From NCBI GenBank assembly GCA_963757065.1, contig CAVWQC010000001.1, positions 62,001 through 126,000 on the forward strand: a stretch of 64,000 nt of DNA, in the 5' to 3' direction. Positions 37,027-46,115 of the stretch are shown one piece after another (position 1 is the first letter of the stretch; each line of letters starts with the position of its first letter). Made by a program: the position numbers and the translations under genes. Source of the DNA: PNON01 sp963757065. GTDB taxonomy: Bacteria; Chloroflexota; Anaerolineae; Anaerolineales; Anaerolineaceae. The notes below the pieces were generated by a model. It searched no databases. It saw only the letters and a program-made list of their open reading frames with translations, and was not told where the DNA came from.

Positions 37027-38385
37027 TTTGTTTTCCTATGGTGTGTGCAGACTTCAGCTATGCTGGTGATCAGATCAATTTCATCATCTTCAAACACTGT
37101 ACGAGGATCAAAAACTACCTCATCGTCAATGATCCGGGCAATAATTGCCGGCGTCGAATTACGTAATAGTTTTAACATTTTTTCGGGTGAATGGACCTTT
37201 AAGGCAAAAAGCCAGGTCGGCAATGTATCTCCCGGCAGGCTGCCACCACCGACTGTAGATTCTCCTTGAATCACTTTACCTTCGTGCAGTTGTTCCATCC
37301 AATTAAAAGCTCTCTGCCTGATAACCTCAGTTTCCATACTGATCATCTTCCAAACTGGAATTTGCTGTATAGCTTCGTCCTTCAAATAATGGATCAATGT
37401 GGCTGAGAGGCCTGCCAGGCAAAGTTTATCAGCCCGGATCGCACGTGCTAACGGGTGCTTCTTGAGCTTATCCACCAGGACTTTTCGACCAATTATGATC
37501 CCGGCTTGCGGCCCACCCAATAGTTTATCGCCGGAAAAACAAATAACATCTACCCCCGCTTTCACGGATTCCTGCACCGTTGGTTCATGACTTAACCCAT
37601 AATCTTCGGTTTTCAGGAACGATCCGGATCCAAGGTCATCAATGACAAGTGCTCCAGAAAGATGGGCTACTTCAACGATATCTTTTAACTCAGGGGAGCT
37701 TGTAAAACCTATGATTTTAAAATTAGATGAGTGTACCCTTACCACACCGACAGCACCGGATGCCAAGGCTTCCCTATAATCCGATAGGTGGGTATGGTTG
37801 GTGGTTCCAATTTCGACCATCTTCGCGCCAGATTGACGCATTACATCCGGAACCCGAAAACCGCCACCAATTTCAACCAGCTGTGAACGGGATATTGCCA
37901 CTTTTTTACGGTTGAACAGTGCAGATAAGATCAGCAGCATCGCTGAGGCATTATTATTAACTACCATTGCCGATTCAGTTCCGCTCAACCTGGTCAATAA
38001 TTCTTCACAATGATCATGCCTGGAACCTCGGGTGCCCGAACTCAGGTTATATTCGAGATTCGTGTAGTTCCTTGCAGCAATTTCAATTTCCGCAATGCTC
38101 TCTTTACTTAAAGGGGACCGTCCCAGGTTGGTGTGTAATATCACCCCTGTGGCATTGATCACCTTCTTAACGCTGGGACTTGTCATTAGGGAAAGTTTAT
38201 CTGCTGTTAAATTGATGATCTGTTCTTCTGTTGGTAGGACCTTTTTTCCATCCTTGCGGATGTCATCCAACTGAGATCTGAGTGTGTTTATCAAAAGTGT
38301 ATGTCCATACCGCAGAAGAAGCTGCTGGCATGCAGGAAGTTTGTAACAGGTGATCGATTGATGGAAGCGATCGTAAATCCTTCAT
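37023..38385 (-). CDS. selA: L-seryl-tRNA(Sec) selenium transferase SelA, one frameshift
   Basis: 453 residues after removing one extra A near 38340-38342 (CAAAC). The N-terminus is then MKDLRSLPSIDHLLQLPACQ, as in SelA. SelA is a PLP enzyme converting seryl-tRNA(Sec) to selenocysteinyl-tRNA(Sec). Visible motifs are VINATGVILHTNLGRSPLS, NLEYNLSSGTRGSRHDHCE and the PLP lysine in CFSGDKLLGGPQAG. The ATG at 38385 overlaps the upstream gene's stop as ATGA, which supports this start. Without the correction the first usable start is TTG 38294, which loses 30 residues. selB, selC and selD are not in the window. Confidence 0.92.
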
Positions 38386-38834
38386 CCCAAAATATCCGGT
38401 GGTTCAGTATCAGATGGATTTTCGAGATCAGAACCATCCTGGGGTGCCCAACGGCTTTTTTCGCGAAGCCGTATCAGCCATTCCACAACTACCAATCCAA
38501 CAGCAATTGCCACGCCGATGTTTGTAGAAAGTATCCGCCCCAATTGCAGCCAAACGAGGATTCCACCATAAACACCAACCCAACATGCTTGCCGGATCAC
38601 AACAGCCATTCCGATTGGAGGGTCACTGGGGAAACGAATATTCAAGAATGTGATCACAGGCAGAAAGGTACCGGTGAGGGCCAGCACGACAAAGAAAAAG
38701 AATAGCCAGCGTGGACCGAGGGTGGGCAATGAAGTGATAACAACCAGAGCCAGACCTGCCCAACCGATAAACCCAATGATAAAAGAGAAGGGTAGTACAG
38801 ATCTAAAAGGTGGTAACCGGAATGGATAGTTCAT
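38382..38834 (-). CDS. Small membrane protein upstream of selA
   Basis: 150 residues with four predicted transmembrane helices (SFIIGFIGWAGLALVVI, LFFFFVVLALTGTFLPVI, ACWVGVYGGILVWLQLG, IGVAIAVGLVVVEWLI) and an acidic cytosolic tail (DGSDLENPSDTEPPD). It resembles small DUF-type membrane proteins common in Anaerolineae. No function known. The stop overlaps the selA start. Confidence 0.7.
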   Translation of the reverse strand: MNYPFRLPPFRSVLPFSFIIGFIGWAGLALVVITSLPTLGPRWLFFFFVVLALTGTFLPVITFLNIRFPSDPPIGMAVVIRQACWVGVYGGILVWLQLGRILSTNIGVAIAVGLVVVEWLIRLREKSRWAPQDGSDLENPSDTEPPDILG

Positions 38835-39013
38835 ATTGTCTGGTGTTAATTATATCCCATGTTGTTTTGCGAGGAAAATGATAATTATCCGCTGATTCTC
38901 CCCTCGTTCCATGGATGATGAGACAATATATATGCACGAAAATAAAAAAACAGACACAAAATGTATCTGTTCGTTTTTGAAATTTATGGTTGATGATGAA
39001 TTTCTATAATATC

Positions 39014-39688
39014 TTACTGAACAGGTTCCGCGATGATGAACAACCTGCCCCAGGAGCTTTCTTTACCCTGCGCGATGCAGGTTTGTAATGTCAGGTGAGC
39101 TTTTCCACCATAAACTGATTTGAACAACGTTCCGGCGGATAATTTTTCGTTCGTTTCCAGATCCAGGAAATTTGAACTGGAGCTGTTGGGTTGCAGTGCC
39201 TGATACCTGGAGATCTTGGTGACTTTGAATTCTTTTATTGTCCCATCCCCATAAATAACAGTGATTGTATTCCCTATAAGGATTTTGGAGAACTCGGATC
39301 CGGCAGCGAAGTTATGGGCAAGCAGGCCGATCGTTCCGTAATCTGAAGCCATTCCAAATTGAGTGACCACTCCCTTAATTGCTGATACATACCCATTCTG
39401 GTTCTTGGGTTGTTGGATAACCCGGAAAGCCATTACATCAGGAACATATACTCCACGGAGAACTGATTTGCCATCTTTTATGGCTGCAGCAAAATCGGAT
39501 AGAGCAATGACCGATGATTTCGTTGTTGTTGCCCCAATTGAAGATGCAGCAGGGATCGGGTCAGATGTTACCGGTATGTTTGCTTTTGCCTGGGAAAATG
39601 GAAACACACTCGCCAGTAAAACAACTGTGAGTGTGAAAATTTTTATCATACGGTTGAAGTCAGAAACCATCTTGTCTCTCTCTGACAA
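39014..39688 (-). CDS. Secreted sortase-like protein under c-di-GMP riboswitch control
   Basis: 224 residues with a signal peptide (IFTLTVVLLASVFPFSQAKA). The sortase triad is readable: His in GLLAHNFA, Cys in LTLQTCIAQ and Arg in WGRLFIIAE. The TLQTC motif is the sortase TLxTC box. Unlike most sortases it has no transmembrane anchor after the signal, so it may be released or held by other contacts. It is preceded by a GEMM riboswitch on the same strand and is 64 percent or so similar by eye to the gene at 40107. Its substrate is unknown. Confidence 0.75.
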   Translation of the reverse strand: MSERDKMVSDFNRMIKIFTLTVVLLASVFPFSQAKANIPVTSDPIPAASSIGATTTKSSVIALSDFAAAIKDGKSVLRGVYVPDVMAFRVIQQPKNQNGYVSAIKGVVTQFGMASDYGTIGLLAHNFAAGSEFSKILIGNTITVIYGDGTIKEFKVTKISRYQALQPNSSSSNFLDLETNEKLSAGTLFKSVYGGKAHLTLQTCIAQGKESSWGRLFIIAEPVQ

Positions 39689-39744
39689 GGGCTTGACTAA
39701 GATATGGGTTAACCGCCTGGAATGAAAATAGGGAAGGTATTATG

Positions 39745-39836
39745 GTAATTTCGGCGGCCTGGCGGTCATAACCTCATCGGTGTTAGACCCATAGCTTTGC
39801 GTCACCGGTTTTCACCGGTTTTGCCCTTATCGTTCG
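39745..39836 (-). promoter_or_regulatory. c-di-GMP-I (GEMM) riboswitch, proximal copy
   Basis: The minus strand reads GGGCAAAACCGGTGAAAACC, then GGTGACGCAAAGCTATGGGT, then CTAACACCGATGAGGTTATG and ACCGCCAGGCCGCCG. It has the GEMM features: paired ACCGG/CCGGT with a GAAA loop, the invariant GACGCAAAGC(C/T) segment, GGGTCTAA and the ATG-CCGCCAGG-CCGCCG tetraloop-receptor half. It ends about 57 bases before the sortase-like start, so it should control that gene in cis. Confidence 0.85.
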
Positions 39837-39852
39837 TGCGATTTTAGTGTAC

Positions 39853-39882
39853 AAAAAAGACCCGGGCCTTATGCCGGGTCTT
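39853..39882 (-). terminator. Rho-independent terminator between the two riboswitches
   Basis: On the minus strand AGACCCGG, loop CATAAGGC, CCGGGTCT, then a run of T. The stem is 8 GC-rich base pairs and the T-run is 6. It lies after the distal GEMM and before the proximal one. Confidence 0.85.
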
Positions 39883-39899
39883 AATCATACGTAATAATT

Positions 39900-39993
39900 C
39901 GTATTTTCGGTAACCTGGCAATCATCATCAGATTTATCTGATCTAAGACCCATAGCTTTGCGTCACCGGTTTTCACCGGTTTTGCTATTATCG
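39900..39993 (-). promoter_or_regulatory. c-di-GMP-I (GEMM) riboswitch, distal copy
   Basis: The minus strand has TAGCAAAACCGGTGAAAACC, GGTGACGCAAAGCTATGGGT, CTTAGATCAG..CTGATG and ATTGCCAGGTTACCG. The core up to GGGTCT is the same as in the proximal copy, but P3 differs: here GATCAGATAAATCTGATG. A terminator follows within 20 bases, so c-di-GMP binding at this copy probably decides whether transcription continues to the next one. Confidence 0.87.
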
Positions 39994-40106
39994 TGAACAA
40001 ATTGTTAAGGAACTAATATTGAGTACTGTAGTAAATTATAGGCTGAATGTTAAATAACTTGATACCTTATTACTTACAAACACTTAACAAACCATTTTCT
40101 AATTTT

Positions 40107-40766
40107 TTATTTTTTCGTTTCATCACTGATCGGCTCAGCAATAATAAATAATCTCCCCCATGAACTGATGGAACCTTTAGAGATACAGGTTTGCAAAGTG
40201 AGATGTGGTTTACCGCTATAGACTTTCATGAATAAGTCTTCTGCCGTCGCCTTTAATTGTGTAGCAAGATCTACGAAACTTGTTCTTGTATTTGTTGGGT
40301 CGATCGCCTGGAATTCTAGAATGGAACTGACCCGGTATTGTTGGATCCGGCCATCACCATAGACCAAGTCGACCTTATCGCCAACGACCACATCATCAAA
40401 GTCTGCCCCTCCAGCATAATTATGGGCTAATAATCCGATTGTTCCATATAAGGAAGCTAAACCGAATTGAGTTGCTTTATCCGGATCCGAAGAAACGAAT
40501 GCTGATTGGGATTTGGGTTGTTGAACTACTTCTAAAGCCAGGACCGATGGAATATATAATCCTTTTACTTCCAATTCGCCATCAGCAACGGATTCAACAA
40601 AACTCCAAAAGGGCGGTACTTTTTCAGATATTTCTTCTGCTTGAATGGCTGGAAGGCTTTGCCCTGTGATAGGAACAAGACTTGAATGGTTATCAAATGG
40701 TAGTCCCCCGATAAAAAGTATATTAATTATAAGGAATAGTTTTTTCAACCAGTAATTATTAAGCAT
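40107..40766 (-). CDS. Secreted sortase-like protein (paralogue of 39014)
   Basis: 219 residues, signal-anchor KKLFLIINILFIGGLPF. Triad: His in GLLAHNYAGG, Cys in LTLQTCISKG, Arg in WGRLFIIAEP. Same order of motifs (LEVVQQPKSQ, FGLASLYGTIG) as its neighbour. A run of VYGDGRIQQYRV matches VYGDGTIKEFKV-type sequence. It lies upstream of the distal riboswitch, so the switch does not precede it. Regulation here is not visible. Confidence 0.72.
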   Translation of the reverse strand: MLNNYWLKKLFLIINILFIGGLPFDNHSSLVPITGQSLPAIQAEEISEKVPPFWSFVESVADGELEVKGLYIPSVLALEVVQQPKSQSAFVSSDPDKATQFGLASLYGTIGLLAHNYAGGADFDDVVVGDKVDLVYGDGRIQQYRVSSILEFQAIDPTNTRTSFVDLATQLKATAEDLFMKVYSGKPHLTLQTCISKGSISSWGRLFIIAEPISDETKK

Positions 40767-41023
40767 ATGTTTACCTTCCAGTTGTCTTCATCTGGCTAAA
40801 GCACGTGAAGATTATAGAAGAGAAATTGTGCTTATCACGTAAATTAACCTTACAGCCACCTTACAATTAAACCTTAGTTTATCCTATTTGTTATATATTT
40901 CTTTTACAAAGCCATGACAGCAATATTTATACTTACTTGAATTCTCTCTTGCGAAAGTGCAGAAGCTATAGCACAATTAGATAGGATTTATTTTTCACGC
41001 AAAATTGAAAGGAGTGGTAAAAA

Positions 41024-42946
41024 ATGTCTCCAGTGAAACAAACAGAAACGCAAAAGTTTATTCCGACACCATTAAAGTTAAAAACACCTGTTCCATCAGA
41101 CATAGACATAGCTCAAGCGGCCACATTAAAACCGATCATCCAGGTTGCAGCAGAAATGGGTGTTTTACCAGATGAATTGGAACTGTACGGCCCTTATAAA
41201 GCAAAAGTGAAGTTGGATATTCTTACCCGATTAAAAAATGCACCTAATGGTAAATATATTGATGTGACTGCCATTACCCCCACCCCGCTGGGCGAAGGGA
41301 AAACCACCACAACAGTTGGCCTCAGCCAGGCCTTGGGTGCTGAACTTGGCAAACGGGTGATCACCTGCATCCGGCAGCCAAGCCAGGGGCCGACCTTCGG
41401 AATTAAAGGCGGAGCAGCCGGCGGCGGTTATAGCCAGGTGATTCCAATGGAAGATTTCAACCTGCACCTCACCGGGGATATTCACGCCATTACGGCAGCG
41501 AATAACTTATTGGCTGCTGCCATTGATGTTAGAATGCTGCACGAAACAGAAGCAACTGACGAGCAGATGTTCAACCGGCTTTGCCCACCAGATAAAAAGG
41601 GCAACAGGACATTTGGCAAGGGATTACAGGGACGGGTAAAAAAGCTTGGTATCACAAAAACCAATCCGAACGACCTCTCACCTGAGGAACGCAAGAAATT
41701 ATGCAGGCTGGATATCGATCCCTCCACGGTCACCTGGAAACGGGTGATGGATACCAGTGATCGCTTTTTACGCGGAATCACTGTAGGACATGGACCTGAA
41801 GAGACTGGTCACGAACGGGATACCGGTTTTGATATTACCGTCGCCAGCGAGATCATGGCTGTTCTGGCTCTAACCACCAGCCTGAAGGATATGCGCGAAC
41901 GCCTGGGGAAGATGGTTGTAGCATTAAGCCGCAGCGGAGACCCGGTAACGGCTGAAGATATAGGCATCGCTGGTGCGCTTACCGTTTTAATGCGAGATGC
42001 GATTAAACCGAATTTAATGCAGACCCTTGAAGGGACACCTGTCTTTGTCCACGCAGGTCCTTTCGCAAACATCGCCCACGGCAACAGCTCCATCCTGGCT
42101 GACCAGATCGCATTGAAACTGGCGGATTACGTGGTAACTGAATCCGGCTTCGGCGCTGATATCGGGATGGAAAAATTCTTCGATATCAAATGCCGCACTT
42201 CAGGTCTGGTTCCCAATGTGGTCGTACTGGTGGCTACAGTTCGTGCCCTCAAGATGCATGGTGGTGGTCCCAAAGTCGTTGCCGGAAAACCACTTGACGC
42301 GGCATACACTGACGAAAACCTCCCCCTATTGGAGAAAGGGTTGCCTAATCTTCTGCACCATATAAAGACTGCCCGCAAGTTCGGCATCCCGGTTGTAGTG
42401 GCTATCAACCGCTTTGCCCCGGACACCGAAGCAGAACTTGAGATGATCCGGAAAGCTGCCATCGCAGCCGGAGCTGAAGATTCTGTGGTCAGTTCACATT
42501 GGGCGACCGGTGGTTCAGGTGCCAAAAACCTGGCAGAGGCAGTTGTCAAGGCAGCAGAAAAGCCATCAAAATTCAAATTCCTGTATCCGCTTGATCTTGG
42601 CATCAAGGAAAAGATCGAAACCATCGCCAGGGAAGTATATGGCGCAGATGGAGTGGATTACTCACCCGAATCTGAGAAACAGATCGCTGATTATACGAGG
42701 TTGGGATTTGATAAATTACCGATCTGCATGGCCAAAACACACTTATCTCTTACTGCTGACCCGACCATCAAAGGTGTTCCCACCGGATTCCGGATCGGAG
42801 TTCGTGAAGTACGGGCATCCGTTGGCGCAGGTTTCCTGTACCCGCTGTTGGGTAAGATGAGCACCATGCCCGGCTTGCCCACCCGCCCGGCATTTTATGA
42901 TATTGACCTTGATCTGGAGACAGGCAGGGTAATGGGGTTGTTTTAG
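41024..42946 (+). CDS. fhs: Formate-tetrahydrofolate ligase, eukaryote-like long form
   Basis: 640 residues; most bacterial enzymes have about 557. It makes 10-formyl-THF from formate, THF and ATP. P-loop TPTPLGEGKTTTTVGLSQAL at 86-105; CIRQPSQGPTFGIKGGAAGG; LDIDPSTVTWKRV; the C-terminus DIDLDLETGRVMGLF. The extra segments and the C-terminus resemble the synthetase part of eukaryotic C1-THF synthase. A hairpin terminator follows. GAAAGGAG precedes the ATG. Role: Wood-Ljungdahl methyl branch or purine and formyl supply. Confidence 0.95.
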   Translation: MSPVKQTETQKFIPTPLKLKTPVPSDIDIAQAATLKPIIQVAAEMGVLPDELELYGPYKAKVKLDILTRLKNAPNGKYIDVTAITPTPLGEGKTTTTVGLSQALGAELGKRVITCIRQPSQGPTFGIKGGAAGGGYSQVIPMEDFNLHLTGDIHAITAANNLLAAAIDVRMLHETEATDEQMFNRLCPPDKKGNRTFGKGLQGRVKKLGITKTNPNDLSPEERKKLCRLDIDPSTVTWKRVMDTSDRFLRGITVGHGPEETGHERDTGFDITVASEIMAVLALTTSLKDMRERLGKMVVALSRSGDPVTAEDIGIAGALTVLMRDAIKPNLMQTLEGTPVFVHAGPFANIAHGNSSILADQIALKLADYVVTESGFGADIGMEKFFDIKCRTSGLVPNVVVLVATVRALKMHGGGPKVVAGKPLDAAYTDENLPLLEKGLPNLLHHIKTARKFGIPVVVAINRFAPDTEAELEMIRKAAIAAGAEDSVVSSHWATGGSGAKNLAEAVVKAAEKPSKFKFLYPLDLGIKEKIETIAREVYGADGVDYSPESEKQIADYTRLGFDKLPICMAKTHLSLTADPTIKGVPTGFRIGVREVRASVGAGFLYPLLGKMSTMPGLPTRPAFYDIDLDLETGRVMGLF

Positions 42947-42983
42947 GGCAAACCAGTTAAAAGCTGAGAATAGAGGAAAAAAA

Positions 42984-43013
42984 AACGGTGAGCCAGAAAT
43001 TTGGCTCACCGTT
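42984..43013. terminator. Terminator after formate-THF ligase
   Basis: AACGGTGAGCCA, loop GAAATT, TGGCTCACCGTT form a perfect 12-bp stem. An A-rich run precedes it on the plus strand. The T-tract on the plus strand is weak (ATAATTAT), so it may work better on the minus strand. Confidence 0.75.
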
Positions 43014-43045
43014 ATAATTATGTTGAAGAAAAAGGAGGAAAATTA

Positions 43046-43954
43046 ATGAAGACACTTGAATCTCCGAAAATCAGCCTCATCGCAGCCTGGATTGTTGTTC
43101 TTGGCGCCTCATTGCTGCCAAAAATCATCCCACAGGAGATCTTTCACCTGACGGTTTCGTTTACCACCCAGACAATTATTTCTGCCTCCCTGATCGGCGT
43201 CGGATTATTTCTAGCATTTGTCTGGGAACCGATGCGTAGACTTCGCTCATTTCTGATATTGTTCCTGGTATTGGTTTGTGTCCAATGGGTGGTCTTCACC
43301 CAACTCGGTACACTTCCATTCTATAAGTCCCTGCTGGATAACCCTTCCTTTAATATCTACATGCTGGCAGAGATATCTCTGAAGCTGATCGTAACAGGCG
43401 TAATAATCGCCGTCCTGTATCTGATCAAAAAGAACCGGGCAGGCTTCTTCCTCGTCAAAGGGAATATTTCAGCACCTGTTGAACCGGTTCGCTGGCTTGG
43501 CGTAGGCAAAGGAGAGAATTGGAGAAAATTCGGCCTGATCCTTTCCCTGTGCATCAGCTTGGGGACACTGGCATTTCTGGTCATTGCCGGGCGTCCTCCG
43601 CTTGATATTGTGGTTAAAGCACTGCCTTTCCTGCCAGCGGTGTTACTGGCAGCTGCGTTGAACGCATTCAATGAAGAGATGACTTACAAAGCCAGCTTTC
43701 TATCTGTGCTGGAAGGACCAGTTGGGAAGTCCCAGGCGCTGCTGTTGATGGCTGCCTTTTTTGGAATTTTTCATTTTTACGGAATTCCTTACGGCATTGT
43801 TGGTGTGATCATGGCCGGCTTTTTAGGCTGGATATTAGGAAAATCCATGTTGGAAACGCGCGGGTTCTTCTGGGCTTGGTTCATCCACTTTTTGCAGGAT
43901 GTGATGATCTTTACCTTCCTGGCAATCGGTTCGATCACTGCTGGTGGTGCTTGA
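43046..43954 (+). CDS. CPBP-family intramembrane protease-like protein
   Basis: 302 residues with eight predicted transmembrane segments. CPBP motifs: NAFNEEMTYKASFLS (EExxY-type), FFGIFHFYGIPYG and WFIHFLQDV. ATG 43046 is chosen for AAGGAGG seven bases upstream; the upstream ATG (43001) sits in the terminator. The family includes prenyl-protease and self-immunity relatives. Not closely like the CPBP gene at 14588. Confidence 0.85.
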   Translation: MKTLESPKISLIAAWIVVLGASLLPKIIPQEIFHLTVSFTTQTIISASLIGVGLFLAFVWEPMRRLRSFLILFLVLVCVQWVVFTQLGTLPFYKSLLDNPSFNIYMLAEISLKLIVTGVIIAVLYLIKKNRAGFFLVKGNISAPVEPVRWLGVGKGENWRKFGLILSLCISLGTLAFLVIAGRPPLDIVVKALPFLPAVLLAAALNAFNEEMTYKASFLSVLEGPVGKSQALLLMAAFFGIFHFYGIPYGIVGVIMAGFLGWILGKSMLETRGFFWAWFIHFLQDVMIFTFLAIGSITAGGA

Positions 43955-44104
43955 TATCTTGCCATTTTTATAGACAATTCAAAATTATTTAACAAGATTC
44001 CCGCTATCATCCCAAAAAATATCACTTTCGACAGCATTTCCTGGGCAATAATCAGTCCTGAATTGGGGACAAAAATTTGACAAAGCAGGTGGTAGAATAA
44101 CTGG

Positions 44105-44884
44105 ATGCCTTTCACCTTATCACATCCCGCTTTGGTTCTCCCATTTCGCAATAAAGGATTGGTATTTTCCGCGCTTGTAATTGGCAGCATGGCTCCGGAT
44201 TTCAACTATTACATTCCATTTACTCCGGATAAAGGTTTCACTCATTCACTCCCTGGAATTCTACTGTTCTGTATTCCGATCAGTTATTTGGCTCTCTTGT
44301 TGTTCCATAAATTTCTAAAAAATCCCTTACTATCATTATTACCAACAAATCACAGACAGCGTTTGTTGGATTATTCACCGGGATTTAAATTCCTGCCAAA
44401 AAAACGATTACTCACCATCCTGTTATCCATCTTCCTGGGTGTGATAACTCACCTTATTTGGGATTCCTTTACACATCTTTACGGTTGGGGAGTGATGGCA
44501 TTTCCAGTCTTTCGTCATACGCAATTCCATCTGGGGTCTTGGAGCATTGCATTATATTCAATACTGCAGCACCTCAGCACCGTAATCGGTCTGGTTATCA
44601 TTGGAATCTGGTATTTCAAATGGTACAAAAAAACCACCCCAGCTGCCTTTTTTCAAAGTAACATAATATCGAACAGGGTAAGGGTCACCATCATGCTCAT
44701 CATGTTATTTACAGCAATCCTGGCAGCCCTCTTATCTGCTGTGGCAAGTTATCCTGATGTCCAAAGCCTCCATCAAATCCGTCTTTTTGCTGCACAATTT
44801 GCCATCGTCAGTATATCCACTTTAGTCGGAGAAATATTGATTTATTCTATATATTGGCAATACAAGAATTTTTCCCAAACATAA
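44105..44884 (+). CDS. DUF4184 membrane protein
   Basis: 259 residues. Starts MPFTLSHPALVLPF, with LVIGSMAPDFNYY and GVITHLIWDSFTH, both family hallmarks (His and Asp that could bind a metal). About six transmembrane helices. Function unknown; the pattern is like YdjM-type metal-dependent hydrolases. Intact. Confidence 0.85.
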   Translation: MPFTLSHPALVLPFRNKGLVFSALVIGSMAPDFNYYIPFTPDKGFTHSLPGILLFCIPISYLALLLFHKFLKNPLLSLLPTNHRQRLLDYSPGFKFLPKKRLLTILLSIFLGVITHLIWDSFTHLYGWGVMAFPVFRHTQFHLGSWSIALYSILQHLSTVIGLVIIGIWYFKWYKKTTPAAFFQSNIISNRVRVTIMLIMLFTAILAALLSAVASYPDVQSLHQIRLFAAQFAIVSISTLVGEILIYSIYWQYKNFSQT

Positions 44885-45001
44885 AAAGCCTCCCACTGAA
44901 TTGAATCAAAGATGATACTAATCGTGGAATACCGCTTGTCATCCCGGTAAAATATTCATAATTGAAGTGATGAATTTAATAGCTGTGAAAGGGAGGTAGA
45001 A

Positions 45002-45418
45002 ATGTATGAACTTAAGACTAAAATCAATGATGCCAGTGTAGAAAATTTTTTGAAATTGATTCCGGATGAGAAAAAACGTCAGGATTCATTCGTTATCCTG
45101 GACATGATGAAAGAGGTGACAGGAGAAGAGCCGAAGATGTGGGGAACCAGTATCATTGGATTTGGCACTTACCGGTATAAATATGCCAGCGGGCAGACGG
45201 GAGATTGGCTGCGGATCGGATTCTCTCCCCGTAAACAAAATCTCTCCTTATATATCATGTCAGGATTTCAACAGAGCGAAGAATTGATGACCAGGCTTGG
45301 AAAACACTCCACTGGTAAAGGGTGTTTGTATATCAAGAAATTGGAAGATATTGACCTGAACGTCCTCAAAGAATTGATTAAAGCATCTTTTACAACGACG
45401 AAAAATTTTGAAAGATAG
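45002..45418 (+). CDS. DUF1801-family protein
   Basis: 138 residues. The YdhG/DUF1801 pattern is LMMxxVTGEEPKMWGTSIIGFGTYRYKYASG-like (MMKEVTGEEPKMWG, IGFGTYRYKY, DWLRIGFSPRKQNLSLYI). Small soluble domain, function unknown. GGGAGGT precedes the ATG. Confidence 0.85.
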   Translation: MYELKTKINDASVENFLKLIPDEKKRQDSFVILDMMKEVTGEEPKMWGTSIIGFGTYRYKYASGQTGDWLRIGFSPRKQNLSLYIMSGFQQSEELMTRLGKHSTGKGCLYIKKLEDIDLNVLKELIKASFTTTKNFER

Positions 45419-45433
45419 ATCATATAACTAGAA

Positions 45434-45985
45434 ATGCAGATCTTAGATTTAAGATCCGATAATCGTAAGGCCATTGAGCAGGCAGCCAGCATGCTGGTGT
45501 CAGCTTTCAAAACCCACTGGCCAAATGCCTGGCCGGATATGCAATCTGCGCTGAAAGAAGTGGAAGAAGCCACTCAGCCGGGAAAAATCGCCCGGGCTGC
45601 CGTGGATGAAGATGGAACTGTCCTTGGTTGGATCGGTGCGATCAGCGAGTATGATGGTCACGCCTGGGAACTACATCCTCTTGTGGTACGCCCTGATCTG
45701 CAAGGAAAAGGATTAGGTGCAGCTTTGGTTGCCGATCTTGAACAGCAGGTCAAATTGCATGGAGGGGGAACCATATACCTGGGAACGGACGACGAGGATG
45801 GCATGACCACTCTCGCTGATAAAGATCTCTACGCTGACATTCCGGGTAACCTCGCAAATATCCGCAATCTTAAAAATCATCCTTATGAGTTCTACCTCAA
45901 GCAGGGATTTTCAATTGTCGGGGTAATTCCGGATGCGAATGGACATGGAAAACCGGATATCATTATGGCCAAACGGGTCAAGTAA
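45434..45985 (+). CDS. AAC(6')-like GNAT acetyltransferase
   Basis: 183 residues. GNAT motif A is LVVRPDLQGKGLGAALV (with QGKGLG for acetyl-CoA). Its other segments (WELHPLVV, GGGTIYLGTDDEDG, HPYEFYLKQGFSIVGVIPDANG, KPDIIMAKR) match aminoglycoside 6'-N-acetyltransferases. The family resemblance is close; activity on a drug in this organism is not shown. 15 bases after the DUF1801 gene. Confidence 0.85.
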   Translation: MQILDLRSDNRKAIEQAASMLVSAFKTHWPNAWPDMQSALKEVEEATQPGKIARAAVDEDGTVLGWIGAISEYDGHAWELHPLVVRPDLQGKGLGAALVADLEQQVKLHGGGTIYLGTDDEDGMTTLADKDLYADIPGNLANIRNLKNHPYEFYLKQGFSIVGVIPDANGHGKPDIIMAKRVK

Positions 45986-46115
45986 TTTAAGGACCGGGAT
46001 ATAAAATGCCATATAAAAAGTGATGATTCCAAACCGCTGCAGGCATCAAAAAGCGGGATAATTGCTAGCCAATCGTTTTTTTTAGAGTAAATTTGATATT
46101 CTCGAGAGGGTACAC

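Noticed and set aside
40767..41023. A folate or other riboswitch upstream of formate-THF ligase
   Set aside because: No recognisable riboswitch core or terminator is present; the leader is AT-rich and unstructured by eye.
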